A DNA stretch of 64,000 nt from an uncultured Vicinamibacterales bacterium (GCA_958295905.1 OY282382.1:186001-250000), one strand, 5' to 3'; counted from the stretch's first letter, positions 43,562-52,458 are shown. The notes: generated by a model not told the origin, from the sequence alone. Made by a program: numbers and translations.

Positions 43562-43619
43562 TCAATCGGCCGGCGCTTCGTGAAGCCGTTCCAGCGCCGC
43601 GAGCCGCTGGTCGACCTGC
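43562..43619 (-). pseudogene. Fragment of a second copy of the coiled-coil gene
   Basis: Reads VDQRLAALERLHEAPAD and a stop, near-identical to the end of the protein encoded at 43252-43536. The rest of this copy is absent, replaced at 43620 by the end of the frameshifted gene. Confidence 0.6.
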
Positions 43620-43624
43620 CGGAC

Positions 43625-44001
43625 TTACCTCGAAATGACGTTGATGATTCCCGCGCGCTCAGAGCCGCTAGGCGCTCGCCATTCGCTGGTCTCCGTCGAG
43701 TGGTTCAACCGGACACGCATCTCGCCGGTGTTGACGTCGATGTGATTGCACGTTCCCTTGAAACCGGTGCCATTGACGGCCACCGCGCGGACCTGGTAGT
43801 AGTACCCGGCCTTGACCGTAACCAGTTTTCCTCCCAAGCGTTGAATATCTCGGTGCTCGTGAAGACGGCGCGATCACCGTCCCCGATGTAGACGGACACT
43901 ATATCTCCGTCTTCGCATTGGTGATCGCGGATGGCGATGGCAATCTGCGCCTGCTGACCCTCCCGGCCATCCACATAGATGTCGAACCACTTCTGTCCCA
44001 C
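43625..44001 (-). pseudogene. Frameshifted gene of unknown function
   Basis: Beginning at GTG 44001 the frame encodes MGQKWFDIYVDGREGQQAQI, IRDHQCEDGDIVSVYIGDGD and AVFTSTEIFNAW. The sequence then continues sensibly only in another frame (KLVTVKAGYYYQVRAVAVNG, TCNHIDVNTGEMRVRLNHST) to a stop at 43625. The change of frame falls near 43834, around GGGAGGAAAA. The combined product would be about 125 residues with beta-sandwich character. Base composition is less GC-rich than the neighbours. A sequencing error is possible. Confidence 0.55.
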
Positions 44002-44091
44002 ACACCTTCAGGTGAAGGCGGCTTGAACCTTACCATGCCTGATAGAAATGATTGGTAGCACAAGTCATTCAAAAGACAGGAGATCCAAGCC

Positions 44092-44285
44092 GTGGCTCAT
44101 CATAACACGGTCTTCGCGCAGCTTCTCAGTTCCTTCCGAGACATGAATTCGAGGCCGAAGCTCAGCACCAACGCGGTCAGGGGTTGCGCGTCATGAGCCG
44201 CTGGGCGCAGTTCGTGGCCCTTGGCTTGGCGCCGTTGACGCGGGCGGGCGGCAACCGTTGCGAGGCCGCCCGCAGCCCGGTCAGT
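44092..44285 (+). pseudogene. IS4-family transposase N-terminal remnant
   Basis: GTG 44092 starts with AHHNTVFAQLL, the hallmark of IS4 transposases with a DUF4372 N-terminus. The frame shifts within the first 20 codons; another frame then continues with MSRWAQFVALGLAPLT. It ends after about 60 codons. It faces the following gene tail to tail. Confidence 0.65.
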
Positions 44286-44763
44286 CGCAGCCGTCGGCGA
44301 GGCCGACGACGGACAAGAGGTTGATGCGCGATTCGCCGTCCGTCTCGATGAGGAGCCCCTTGACGAGCACGGTGCGGCCCGCCCGCAGCTCGCCGCTGGC
44401 GTTGATCTGATCGGGCTCGGTGAACAGGGCCCGGTCGCCGAAGTTCAGCAGACCCTCGGGGGTCAGGAAGTCGGCGAACCCGATGAGACGGAACTCGCCG
44501 CCGCCCGGCGCGGTCTGCCGCGCTTCGTCGACCTGAACCTCGTTGAAGACGCCTGGCCGCGTCACCGTCGGCGCGGCGGCGCGGGTCAGCCACCAAGTCG
44601 TGTTCCCGCGGGTCCGGCGCTCGACGCACCCGACGGTCTGGACGAACTCGACCTGCGGCTTCGGTCTGCCGGCGGCCCGCCGCTGACCGGCGGCGGCCTC
44701 CGAAAGCGGCATCCACGCGGCGGCGACCAGCAATCCTGTCGTGAGTATCGTCCGGATCGTCAT
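44281..44763 (-). CDS. Secreted protein of unknown function
   Basis: 160 residues with a signal peptide (MTIRTILTTGLLVAAAWMPL, cut near AAAG). The mature part contains VQTVGCVERRTRGNTTWWLT, FRLIGFADFLTPEGLLNF and a final LLIETDGESRINLLSVVGLA. This kind of small exported protein, with a Cys near the start and one at the end (LADGCD), recurs in acidobacterial genomes; no function is known. ATG 44763 has GAGGGACGGGAC before it. Confidence 0.6.
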   Translation of the reverse strand: MTIRTILTTGLLVAAAWMPLSEAAAGQRRAAGRPKPQVEFVQTVGCVERRTRGNTTWWLTRAAAPTVTRPGVFNEVQVDEARQTAPGGGEFRLIGFADFLTPEGLLNFGDRALFTEPDQINASGELRAGRTVLVKGLLIETDGESRINLLSVVGLADGCD

Positions 44764-44774
44764 TCTGTCCCGTC

Positions 44775-44830
44775 CCTCGCCCGGCGATCGCCGCCTGCGG
44801 CCCGGCTTGCCGCCCAACCAACTTTCACGG
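44775..44830. repeat. Partial R2 repeat
   Basis: Shows the shared block GGCTTGCCGCCCAACCAAC, but lacks the long hairpin. Confidence 0.35.
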
Positions 44831-44881
44831 CGAGTCGGCGCCCTCCGACCGGAGGCGGCGCCATGACCACGGCGCAGGCGC

Positions 44882-45961
44882 CTACCTCGACGGCGGCTCC
44901 GCCGCCTCGGCGGCCGCCTGCCTCTCCAAGTTCCGGTAGATCTCGAGGATGTGCCGGATGTCGTGGTTGCCCTCGTGGCAGGCGTACTCGTACATCGGCC
45001 CTTCCGTCGCCATCATCGGGAGCTCCACGCTCCACGGGCGGGTCCAGGTGTTCGGATCGTCGACGGTGAACTCGTAACGGATCTCATCCGCCGCGATGCG
45101 CGTGAAGCGCTCCACCACGTGCAGGGCGTCCGTGGACCCGCGGAACCGCCGCCGCGCGTTGTAGTTCGTGGTCTCGACGACCAGCGTGCCGCCCTCCCAC
45201 CGGCCGCGCGAATCGCCCGCAAAATGACGGATCTTCCCATCGATGTGCGGCCGCCCGTCGATGGGGATGATGCGCGGAGGGTTGGTGTTCAGTTCGGTGA
45301 ACACCACGACGTAGCCGGGGGTCTGGAAGATCTGATGGATGTCGTTGTAGGCCGGCGGCAGGTTCGGGGGACCCTCGTGGGCCCAGACGATGCACCGCTC
45401 GGGAAAGGGCCGGGTCTCGTGGCTGTCGAACGCGCTGGGAAGCCGTCTGGCCTCCGCCTCGGCCGCCAGCCGTTCCGCCGCCTCCGGCGTCAGGGGCGGA
45501 ATTCTCCCGTTCGGGGGATCCGTGACGAGCGACGTGCGCCGCGTCGACAGCCCCTTCGGCACCGGCGTGCGCAGCCAGATCTGGTTGTCGTAGTGGACGT
45601 ACGACGGATCGCGGTTGACCTGATACAGCCGCCGCTCCCTCGCTTCCGGATCTGCGATTTCGACTGCGTCGCGCGCCGACGGGTCGACGCCCTCGGCCGT
45701 CAACTGCGCCTGCAGCGCGGCCGCTTCCTCGTCGGTGAAGAACGCCTTGCCGCCCAGGTATTCGGGCCGCTCCAGGGGGGTGAAAGTCTGGGTGGTCCAA
45801 TAGCCCTGAAGGTCCGGCTGACCGTCGGGCAGCCGCGGCAGTGTCCACGACGGCGCCGTCTCGGCCCCGCTCTCGGCCGGATCCTGGCCGGAAGCCGGCA
45901 CCGGCCCCATCCACCCGATCGCGGCCACCGCCACCCATGCTGCACGACTGCTGTGGATCAT
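44882..45961 (-). CDS. Secreted protein, acidobacterial conserved family
   Basis: 359 residues with a signal peptide (MIHSSRAAWVAVAAIGWMGP). The mature protein begins WTLPRLPDGQPDLQGYWTTQ, then PLERPEYLGGKAFFTDEEAA and later PFPERCIVWAHEGPPNLPPA, GRPHIDGKIRHFAGDSRGRW, EGGTLVVETTNYNARRRFRG and YEYACHEGNHDIRHILEIYR. This pattern is typical of a large exported family abundant in Acidobacteria and Planctomycetes whose function is unknown. The N-terminal text resembles the start of PQQ- or dehydrogenase-associated proteins, but no cofactor site is visible. Confidence 0.72.
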   Translation of the reverse strand: MIHSSRAAWVAVAAIGWMGPVPASGQDPAESGAETAPSWTLPRLPDGQPDLQGYWTTQTFTPLERPEYLGGKAFFTDEEAAALQAQLTAEGVDPSARDAVEIADPEARERRLYQVNRDPSYVHYDNQIWLRTPVPKGLSTRRTSLVTDPPNGRIPPLTPEAAERLAAEAEARRLPSAFDSHETRPFPERCIVWAHEGPPNLPPAYNDIHQIFQTPGYVVVFTELNTNPPRIIPIDGRPHIDGKIRHFAGDSRGRWEGGTLVVETTNYNARRRFRGSTDALHVVERFTRIAADEIRYEFTVDDPNTWTRPWSVELPMMATEGPMYEYACHEGNHDIRHILEIYRNLERQAAAEAAEPPSR

Positions 45962-46113
45962 CGTCGTTCTCCCTGGGCCTGCCGGCCCGGAAACCGCCGC
46001 CGGGCCGCTCCGGGCGCCGGCCAACCGCCCCCCGGGTGTCCGAGCCGTCCTTCGACGCGGACTCCCGCCCCGGAACAGAGCGCCCGAGACGGCGCGGAGC
46101 CGGGGCGAACGCG

Positions 46114-46581
46114 TCAGGTCGAAGCGGCGTCCGGCGGCGGCTTCTCGTTCGCCAGGGCCGCCGCCGGTATCGCTTCGGAGGCGCGCGGGCGGAGGATCTC
46201 GTCGATGAGGAACAGATCGGTGAGCAGCGCCCGCAGATGGATCGACCCGTTCAGGTTGTCGATGACCTGGCTGCTGATGCCGGGCTGGGCCCGAACGAGC
46301 CCGAGCACCTTCCGCGCCCGTTCGGCATCCCCCGCCAACACCTCGATGAACCCGTCGAACGCCGGCGCCGGTTCCAGGCCCCGCTCGCGGACGATCGACG
46401 CGAGGAACCCGCCGAGCCCGGCGAGGGCCCGATCCATGTCGTCCAGACAGCGGCGCAACTCACCGCCGCCGGCGCCCGGCTCGCCCTTGTAGCCCTTGGC
46501 GGCGTAGCTGAGGAAATACTCGTAGCCTCCCTCGAGCGCATCGATGCGGTCTCTCAGACCCTCCGTGGCTGTCTCGGTCAC
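46114..46581 (-). CDS. Helical hypothetical protein
   Basis: 155 residues, almost entirely predicted alpha helix: EGLRDRIDALEGGYEYFLSY, AAKGYKGEPGAGGGELRRCL, LAGLGGFLASIVRERGLEPA and LRALLTDLFLIDEILRPRAS. No membrane segment. The GTG at 46581 is chosen as start; an earlier ATG would run into the R2 repeat. No family is recognised. It lies just downstream of the cytochrome b gene on the same strand. Confidence 0.5.
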   Translation of the reverse strand: MTETATEGLRDRIDALEGGYEYFLSYAAKGYKGEPGAGGGELRRCLDDMDRALAGLGGFLASIVRERGLEPAPAFDGFIEVLAGDAERARKVLGLVRAQPGISSQVIDNLNGSIHLRALLTDLFLIDEILRPRASEAIPAAALANEKPPPDAAST

Positions 46582-46590
46582 CTGCGGCTC

Positions 46591-46690
46591 CCCCGGCCCG
46601 GGAATCGTCGCCTTCCGGCTCCGCTTCCCGCCCGACCCATCCTCCAACAGTCCGCGCCGTTCCACGGCGCGCAAACTTCTACGACGCCGG
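46591..46690. repeat. R2 repeat between two co-directional genes
   Basis: Contains the block TCCGCGCCGTTCCACGGCGC, a hairpin of 7 bp with a 3-nt loop, as in the copy at 53381. It overlaps the stop codon of the cytochrome b gene. Confidence 0.5.
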
Positions 46691-47575
46691 TTGACCTGCG
46701 CTCCGGGCCGGCGCCGGGGGCTTGGCCTTGGGCTTGGGCGGGGTGACGTCCCACCGCTTCGGGCTGTGGTGCGCCAGATAGTCGTCGCGGGTCACCGTCC
46801 CGAAGATCATCGACTTCGTGATCCAGAGCTTCTCCGGCCGGATGGCGAAGTAGATGTGGGTGATGGTCAGCATCACGAACAGCACCGCCGAGAAACCGTG
46901 CGTTGAATACACGATTCCCCAGGCCGCCTCGTTCCCCATGGCCGCGTTGTCGAAGAAGATCTCGTTCATCGGCACGATCGGGTTGTCGATCCTCAACATC
47001 ATCAGCAACCCGCTGACCGAGACCACCAAGCCGAAGATGGTCACGGCGAGATGGTAGAGCTTGTGATCGAGCGGATACTTGCCGTGCTTGTCGATGTCGA
47101 CGGTCGCCCCGAGCTGACGCTGGGTCCGCCGGACCGCCTCCTTCAAGTCCTGCGGCAGGATCCAGATCGACCAGAAATCCAGGAAGAAGGAGGCATGCAC
47201 GATGTGGTAGATGATGCACAGAATCAGGATCAGGCCGGACACCCAGTGGATGGTCAGCCAACTGAACTCCAGCCCCACGATGGGGAAGAAGCCGGTCACG
47301 AGGAGCGCGAGCATGGCCGCCGCCATCACCCAGTGGAACATCCGGGCGGCGCCGGTGTGGCGCACGATCCGCTCGGGGATGCCCGGGTCGGCCGCGGCCG
47401 GGTCGGCCGCAGCCCCCGCCGGCTCGACCCGCGGCTTCCACACCACCGCGTACGCGGCATGAAACACGACGAACGCGATACCCGCCCAGAACGACAGGGT
47501 CAGCAGCCCCCACGCGAGCCGGATGATGATCTCTTGTCCCCAAGGATCGGTCCCGGTTTGAAAAAGTTGTTCCAT
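46679..47575 (-). CDS. Formate dehydrogenase-like cytochrome b subunit
   Basis: 298-residue integral membrane protein with four core helices: LTLSFWAGIAFVVFHAAYAV, FHWVMAAAMLALLVTGFFPI, IHWVSGLILILCIIYHIVHA and LAVTIFGLVVSVSGLLMMLR, and a later GFSAVLFVMLTITHIYFAIR. Histidines in RMFHWVM, IHWVSG, YHIVHA and THIYFA could bind two b haems, as in the gamma subunit of FDH-N and related Ni-Fe or thiosulfate enzymes. It would pass electrons to the quinone pool. The gene is orphaned; no catalytic or Fe-S subunit is beside it. ATG 47575 follows GAGGG at 8 nt. Confidence 0.82.
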   Translation of the reverse strand: MEQLFQTGTDPWGQEIIIRLAWGLLTLSFWAGIAFVVFHAAYAVVWKPRVEPAGAAADPAAADPGIPERIVRHTGAARMFHWVMAAAMLALLVTGFFPIVGLEFSWLTIHWVSGLILILCIIYHIVHASFFLDFWSIWILPQDLKEAVRRTQRQLGATVDIDKHGKYPLDHKLYHLAVTIFGLVVSVSGLLMMLRIDNPIVPMNEIFFDNAAMGNEAAWGIVYSTHGFSAVLFVMLTITHIYFAIRPEKLWITKSMIFGTVTRDDYLAHHSPKRWDVTPPKPKAKPPAPARSAGQPAS

Positions 47576-47778
47576 GATTACGCCCTCGTGATGTGACCCG
47601 TTCATGGACGGTGGCTTTCGACCACCGATGCACAGCGGATCCGTGTGCCGATGCGTGAGCCGCCACCCCGTCCGCCGCGGCACGCCGCCCCCGGTGCCCG
47701 CGCACCGCCGACGTTCGCCACAGGCGGCAGGGACGGAAACGCACCGCCCAGCCAGTCGTCGAACAGCTACAGGCTTGA

Positions 47779-47807
47779 AGAATACCGGGGTCGGGGTCAG
47801 GATTCAA
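47779..47807 (-). promoter_or_regulatory. Putative promoter of the cytochrome b gene
   Basis: On the minus strand TTGAAT (47807-47802), a 17-nt spacer and TATTCT (47784-47779). It leaves a leader of about 200 nt before ATG 47575. The 386-bp gap 47576-47961 holds this and the divergent promoter but no gene. Confidence 0.45.
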
Positions 47808-47880
47808 CAGATTCTTCTTCTCGCCCGAGACCGGCGGTCCGGCCCAGGCGGCGACGGCGCACGACAGTTTTCGCCCCGCT

Positions 47881-47910
47881 TTGAACTTCCCGCGCCTCAG
47901 GGCGTATGAT
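47881..47910 (+). promoter_or_regulatory. Promoter of the TolC-HlyD operon
   Basis: TTGAAC at 47881-47886, an 18-nt spacer and TATGAT at 47905-47910. It leaves a 45-nt leader before ATG 47962. Confidence 0.55.
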
Positions 47911-47961
47911 TTCAAAGAGAGATTCGGCGGCCCTCCGGCGGCGACACCCGGCAACACCATC

Positions 47962-49416
47962 ATGGCGGCAGGCACCAGAACACCCTTTTTCGTCAACGCC
48001 CGCGGTCTGATCGGTCTGCTTGCGCTCGGGGCCGGCTGCGCCACGGCCCCCCTCGCGGACCATCCGGCCATCGACGGCGGTGTCCCGGCGGCGTGGACCG
48101 CGCGGGACGATACCGGCGGACGCCCCGCGCTGGCGTGGTGGACCGATTTCGGCGACCCCGGCCTGGATGACGTCGTGCAGTCGGCGCTCCGGCAGAACTA
48201 CGACCTGCAGGCGGCCGCGGCCCGACTCGACCAGGCCTTGGCCGACTCCCGTATCGCCGGCGCCGACCTCCAGCCCGCGCTGCAGGTCGGCCTGAACGGA
48301 TCCAAGCGGAAACAGAACTTCATCGGATTCCCCATTCCCGGGGCCGAGGACCGTGTGCTCAGCACGGTGTTCACGAACTTCGGGGTCTCCCTGGACCTCA
48401 CGTGGGAGGCGGATCTGTGGGGCCGGCTGCGGGCGGGAGCCCGGGCCGCGCTGGCCGACCTGCAGTCGCGGGCCGCGGATTTGCGCGCCGCCCAACTGTC
48501 CCTGGCCGGCCAGACGACGAAGGCGTGGTTCGCAACGGCCGAAGCCCAGCAGCAGCTCCGCCTGGCGGAAGCTTCGGTCGCCAGCTTCCGCATCTCGTCC
48601 GAGTATGTCCGCGAGCGGTTCGAGCAGGGCCTCCGGCCGTCTCTCGACGTACGCCTCGCCCTCTCCAATCTCGCCACCGCCGAGGCCCTCCGCGAGCAGC
48701 GGGGCCAGCAGTTCGACGCCTCCATCCGGCAACTAGAAGTGCTGATGGGCCGATACGCCTCGGGCACTGCGGCGATACCGTCGGCGCTTCCGTCGGCGCC
48801 CGCGGTCATCCCCGGCGGGCTGCCGGCCGAGCTCGTGAGACGGCGCCCCGACGTGGTGGCGGCCGAGCGCCGGATCGCCGCGGCCCGGCAGCGCCTGCAG
48901 GTGGCGCAACGCGATCTGTACCCGCGGTTCACCCTGACCGCGAGCACCGGCACCGCCACCGGCGCGCTGCAGGACCTGATCAAGCGCGACTTCGGTGTCT
49001 GGACCCTGCTCGGCAACGTGATCCAGCCGCTGCTGCAGGGGGGACGCCTGCGCGCCGGCGTCGACCGCGCCGAGGCCCGGGCGGCGGAGGAGCTGGCGGT
49101 GTACGCCAACACCACCCTGCAGGCGTTCTCGGAAGTGGAGACGGCGCTCGCGGCCGAGGAGTATCTGGTCGAACGGGAACGCTACCTCGAGATCTCGGCC
49201 GAGCAGTCCCGGGCGGCGGAGATCATCGCCGACGACCGGTACCGGTCGGGGCTCGACGACTACATCACCGTGCTCGAATCGCAACGGCTCGCGCTTCAAG
49301 CCGAAGGGGATCTGATTGCGGCCCGGCGGCAACGCCTCGAGAACCGCGTGGATCTCTATCTCGCCCTCGGCGGCGGATTCGATCTGGCCCCGGCCATGCC
49401 CGGTTCCGGCGACTGA
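47962..49416 (+). CDS. Outer-membrane efflux lipoprotein (TolC/NodT family)
   Basis: 484 residues. A lipoprotein signal with lipobox LGAGC (Cys at about 26) is followed by two outer-membrane factor repeats: LARLDQALADSRIAGADLQP-like AAARLDQALADSRIAGADLQ, LDLTWEADLWGRLRAGARAA, ELVRRRPDVVAAERRIAAAR and RYRSGLDDYITVLESQRLAL. These mark NodT-type channels that export drugs or metals in complex with an adaptor and a pump. The HlyD fusion gene follows after 38 bp. The upstream TTG codon at 47881 is part of the promoter, so ATG 47962 is the start. Confidence 0.9.
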   Translation: MAAGTRTPFFVNARGLIGLLALGAGCATAPLADHPAIDGGVPAAWTARDDTGGRPALAWWTDFGDPGLDDVVQSALRQNYDLQAAAARLDQALADSRIAGADLQPALQVGLNGSKRKQNFIGFPIPGAEDRVLSTVFTNFGVSLDLTWEADLWGRLRAGARAALADLQSRAADLRAAQLSLAGQTTKAWFATAEAQQQLRLAEASVASFRISSEYVRERFEQGLRPSLDVRLALSNLATAEALREQRGQQFDASIRQLEVLMGRYASGTAAIPSALPSAPAVIPGGLPAELVRRRPDVVAAERRIAAARQRLQVAQRDLYPRFTLTASTGTATGALQDLIKRDFGVWTLLGNVIQPLLQGGRLRAGVDRAEARAAEELAVYANTTLQAFSEVETALAAEEYLVERERYLEISAEQSRAAEIIADDRYRSGLDDYITVLESQRLALQAEGDLIAARRQRLENRVDLYLALGGGFDLAPAMPGSGD

Positions 49417-49454
49417 GGGCTCCGCCGCAGCCCGCGTCGTCAAGGGTGCATACG

Positions 49455-52214
49455 ATGTCACCAATGCTCAATCGGATTCTGAAGGCGCTCCTCCCGCCCG
49501 TCGTCCTGGGCGTCGCGATCATGGGCGCCTACGTCATGTACATCAACCGCCCGCCGGTGGACACCCAGACCCCGGTCGTGGCGCCACCCGCGGTACGGGT
49601 GCAGCGGGTCGCGTTCGAGAGCGTCGACCTCACCGTGTCCAGCCAGGGCACGGTGCAGCCGCGGACGGCCAGCCAGCTCGTGCCGGAGATCTCCGGCACC
49701 GTGCTCAACGTGTCGCCGACCTTCGCGGTCGGAGGCTTCTTCGAGGAGGGAGAGGTCCTGCTGGAGCTCGATCCCTACGACTACCAGCAGGCGCTCATCG
49801 CGGGGCAGTCGCAGCTCGCGCAGGCCCGGCTCAGGCTCGCCCAGGAAGAGGCGGAAGCGGAGGTGGCCCGGCGGGAGTGGGAGGAGCTCGGCCGCGGGGA
49901 CGCCAACGCCCTGACCCTGCGGCAGCCGCAGGTCGAGGACGCCCGGGCCGCGGTGACCGCGGCCGAGGCGGCGATCGACCGCGCGAGACGGGATCTGGAG
50001 CGCGCCGAGGTGCGGGCTCCGTACGCCGGCCGGGTCCAGAGCAAGGACGTCGACGTCGGCCAGTTCGTGAACCGGGGGACGGCGGTCGGCCGGATCTACG
50101 CGGTCGACTCGGCCGAGGTCCGGTTGCCGCTCCCCGACGAAGAGCTGGCCTACGTCGACGTGCCGATGTCGTACCGGGGCGCGCAGCCGCAGGCCGGCCC
50201 CAACGTCCTCCTGTCGGCGGATTTCGCCGGGCGCCGGTACACCTGGCGGGGACAGATCGTCCGCACGGAAGGCGAGATCGACTCGGTGAGCCGGATGGTG
50301 CACGTCGTCGCCGAGGTCGACGACCCCTATGCGCCCGGTTCCGACCCCCGCCGCCCCCCTCTGGCGGTGGGGATGTTCGTGGAGGCGGAGATTGCCGGGC
50401 GGCGCGTCGACGACGTCGTCATGCTGCCGTGGGCGGCGCTGCACGGACGCGATCAGGTCCTGATCGTCGACGACGACGGGCGGCTGCGGTACCGGCAGGT
50501 CGACATCCTGCGATCGACCACCGATTACGTGCTGGTGCGCAGCGGACTGGCGGAGGGCGAACGAGTGTCCATCTCGGCCCTCGACGCCGTCATCGACGGC
50601 ATGGCGGTGCAGATCGCCGAGGATGAGCCCGTGACCGCGCGAGCCGAGGAAGACATCCGCGCCCCCGACCGGGGTTCGCGGACGAACGCTGCGGATCCGG
50701 TTTCCGCTCGCCCGGCCGAGCGCCGCCCGACCCCGCCCGCGGAAGCGGACGCCGCCCCCGCGCGGGGCGCCCCCGGCCCCGACCGGGTCGCCGCGCGCGA
50801 GGCCCCCCGGCCGGACAGACCGCCCGGCGCCGCGGCACCGCCCCCCCGGTCGGACAGACCGTCCCCCGCCGCAGCGCCGCCCCCCCGCCCCGATCGGTTC
50901 GACGTCGACCCGACCTTGCCGCGGAACGAGCAGATTGCCGCCATCCGCCGGCGCATCGCCCAGTTGCGGGGCATGGCTGACCCGTCGGCCGGCGCGGCCC
51001 GTGGAGCAGGCGCCCCGCCCGGGCCGGTCGCCGGTACCGAAGCTCGAATGGCCCGCGCCGAGTCCCGGCCCCGATCCGCGGGCGCCCGCGGCCCCGGAAA
51101 TGCCGCCGCAGGGACGAGGCCGGGCGGTCCCGCGGCGGCCGGACGCCGGCCCGGGGGACCGGGCCGGCCGGACGCAGGCCCGGCGCGGGCGGACCGCCCG
51201 GCGGTGACCAACGCGCCGGCGGCTCTGCGTCCCGGCAGACCCGGTCGCCCCGCGCCCGGTGCGGAGGCACCGATGCCGGCGACCGCCGGGCCGGCCCGCA
51301 CCGATGCCCCGCCCCGCGCCCCGGCCGCGATGCCAGCCCGCGCGGACGCCCCGGGCACCCCGGAGGCGGTCGCGCCGGTGGTGGCCCTGCTCCCGTTCCG
51401 GAACGTGTCGCGCGACCCGGCCGACGACGTCATCGGCGAGGAGATGCGCACCGTGCTCCGGATCGCGCTCGAGAGGGCGGCGGGCATGCAGGTCGTGCTG
51501 CTCGACCGCGGCGACGAGTCGAATGCCGTCGAGCGCGCCATGGCCAGCCGGGCCACCTGGCTGGCCGCGGGCGCGTATCAACGTGTCGGCGAGCAGTTGC
51601 GGGTCACGGGGCGGGTCGTCGACGTGGCCACCGGCCAGTTGCTCGGATCCGTCCGGGTGGACGGCACCGTCACCGGCCGCGACCGCCTGACCAGCCGGCT
51701 GATCGCGGAGCTCCGCTCCGAGCTGCTCGACCACATGCCCGCGGCGACCGCGCCCCGGATGGCGGCCGCGGCGCCCGCGGCGGCGCCGCCCGCCGCCCCC
51801 GACCCGACCCCCGCGCCGCCCGCCGGGCGCGCGGTCCAGGTCGCCGTCTCGCCGTTCGCCAACATCTCCCGCAACCCCGCCGACGACGGAATCAGCGACA
51901 CCGTCGCGGCGGAGATCGCCGGACAGTTGGGCCGCATCCCGGCCCTCGAGGTCCTCACCCTCGACATCAGCCCCGCCGACGGACCCGCCGCCCTGTCGGT
52001 GGCCGCCGCCCGCGGCGCCGACTGGCTCGTCACCGGCGGCTACCAGCACGTCGGCGGACAGCTCCGCCTGACCGCCCGGCTGCTGCAGGTGTCCGACGGT
52101 GCCTTCGTGGAATCGGTCAAGGTCGACGGATCGTTGGAAGGACTGCCCGACATGCTCACCGAGGCGCTCTCGACCCTCGGCACCGCCATCGCCGCCAACG
52201 CGGCCGGTTCATGA
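49455..52214 (+). CDS. HlyD/RND periplasmic adaptor fused to two TolB-like domains
   Basis: 919 residues. After a membrane anchor (about 10-30) residues ~45-380 form an RND adaptor: PEISGTVLNVSPTFAVGGFF, a coiled coil (LAQARLRLAQEEAEAEVARR), RAEVRAPYAGRVQSKDVDVG and the barrel region ending EGERVSISALDAVIDGMAVQ. From ~400 to 640 is a Pro/Ala/Arg-rich linker. Then two copies of a TolB-like (FlgO/CsgG-type) alpha/beta domain follow: VVALLPFRNVSRDPADDVIG (about 642) and VQVAVSPFANISRNPADDGI (about 794). Such a domain is known in adenylate cyclases and FlgO, not in adaptors. It may tether the pump to peptidoglycan or lipoproteins; that is a guess. The frame is intact throughout. No pump gene follows. 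Confidence 0.85.
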   Translation: MSPMLNRILKALLPPVVLGVAIMGAYVMYINRPPVDTQTPVVAPPAVRVQRVAFESVDLTVSSQGTVQPRTASQLVPEISGTVLNVSPTFAVGGFFEEGEVLLELDPYDYQQALIAGQSQLAQARLRLAQEEAEAEVARREWEELGRGDANALTLRQPQVEDARAAVTAAEAAIDRARRDLERAEVRAPYAGRVQSKDVDVGQFVNRGTAVGRIYAVDSAEVRLPLPDEELAYVDVPMSYRGAQPQAGPNVLLSADFAGRRYTWRGQIVRTEGEIDSVSRMVHVVAEVDDPYAPGSDPRRPPLAVGMFVEAEIAGRRVDDVVMLPWAALHGRDQVLIVDDDGRLRYRQVDILRSTTDYVLVRSGLAEGERVSISALDAVIDGMAVQIAEDEPVTARAEEDIRAPDRGSRTNAADPVSARPAERRPTPPAEADAAPARGAPGPDRVAAREAPRPDRPPGAAAPPPRSDRPSPAAAPPPRPDRFDVDPTLPRNEQIAAIRRRIAQLRGMADPSAGAARGAGAPPGPVAGTEARMARAESRPRSAGARGPGNAAAGTRPGGPAAAGRRPGGPGRPDAGPARADRPAVTNAPAALRPGRPGRPAPGAEAPMPATAGPARTDAPPRAPAAMPARADAPGTPEAVAPVVALLPFRNVSRDPADDVIGEEMRTVLRIALERAAGMQVVLLDRGDESNAVERAMASRATWLAAGAYQRVGEQLRVTGRVVDVATGQLLGSVRVDGTVTGRDRLTSRLIAELRSELLDHMPAATAPRMAAAAPAAAPPAAPDPTPAPPAGRAVQVAVSPFANISRNPADDGISDTVAAEIAGQLGRIPALEVLTLDISPADGPAALSVAAARGADWLVTGGYQHVGGQLRLTARLLQVSDGAFVESVKVDGSLEGLPDMLTEALSTLGTAIAANAAGS

Positions 52215-52290
52215 AGGAGACTTGGTCTTCGCCGGCGCCGGTGAGGACGATGGGGACATCGGCCGCCGTGCAGACGCGGTAGAAGCGGGC

Positions 52291-52458
52291 GTGCACTGCA
52301 ATTGGCGCCGGCGGCACAGCTCGATCCGGGCTACGCCGGCCCAGGCCGCCGGGCTCGCGGACGAGCGCCGGGACGCCGCGTGGATCGTCGGGCTCATCGA
52401 CGCCCGCGCCCCGAAGCCCGCGAAGCCGGAGCCGAAGCCCCGCCCGAAACCGGCCTGA
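52291..52458 (+). pseudogene. Transposase C-terminal remnant
   Basis: Encodes CNWRRRHSSIRATPAQAAGL followed by a basic Pro/Lys-rich tail. The text resembles the end of DDE transposases of the IS1 or ISXO2 type (YNFxRxHxSLRxTPAxxAGL). No start or catalytic part remains. The rest of 52215-52517 holds no recognised gene. Confidence 0.45.

Noticed and set aside
47860..47961. TTG 47881 as start of the TolC-like protein
   Set aside because: TTGAAC is the -35 box of a good promoter; starting at ATG 47962 gives a normal lipoprotein signal.
48402..49454. Extension of the HlyD fusion upstream over the TolC gene
   Set aside because: The frame is a shifted reading of the TolC-like gene; the membrane anchor and adaptor begin at ATG 49455.
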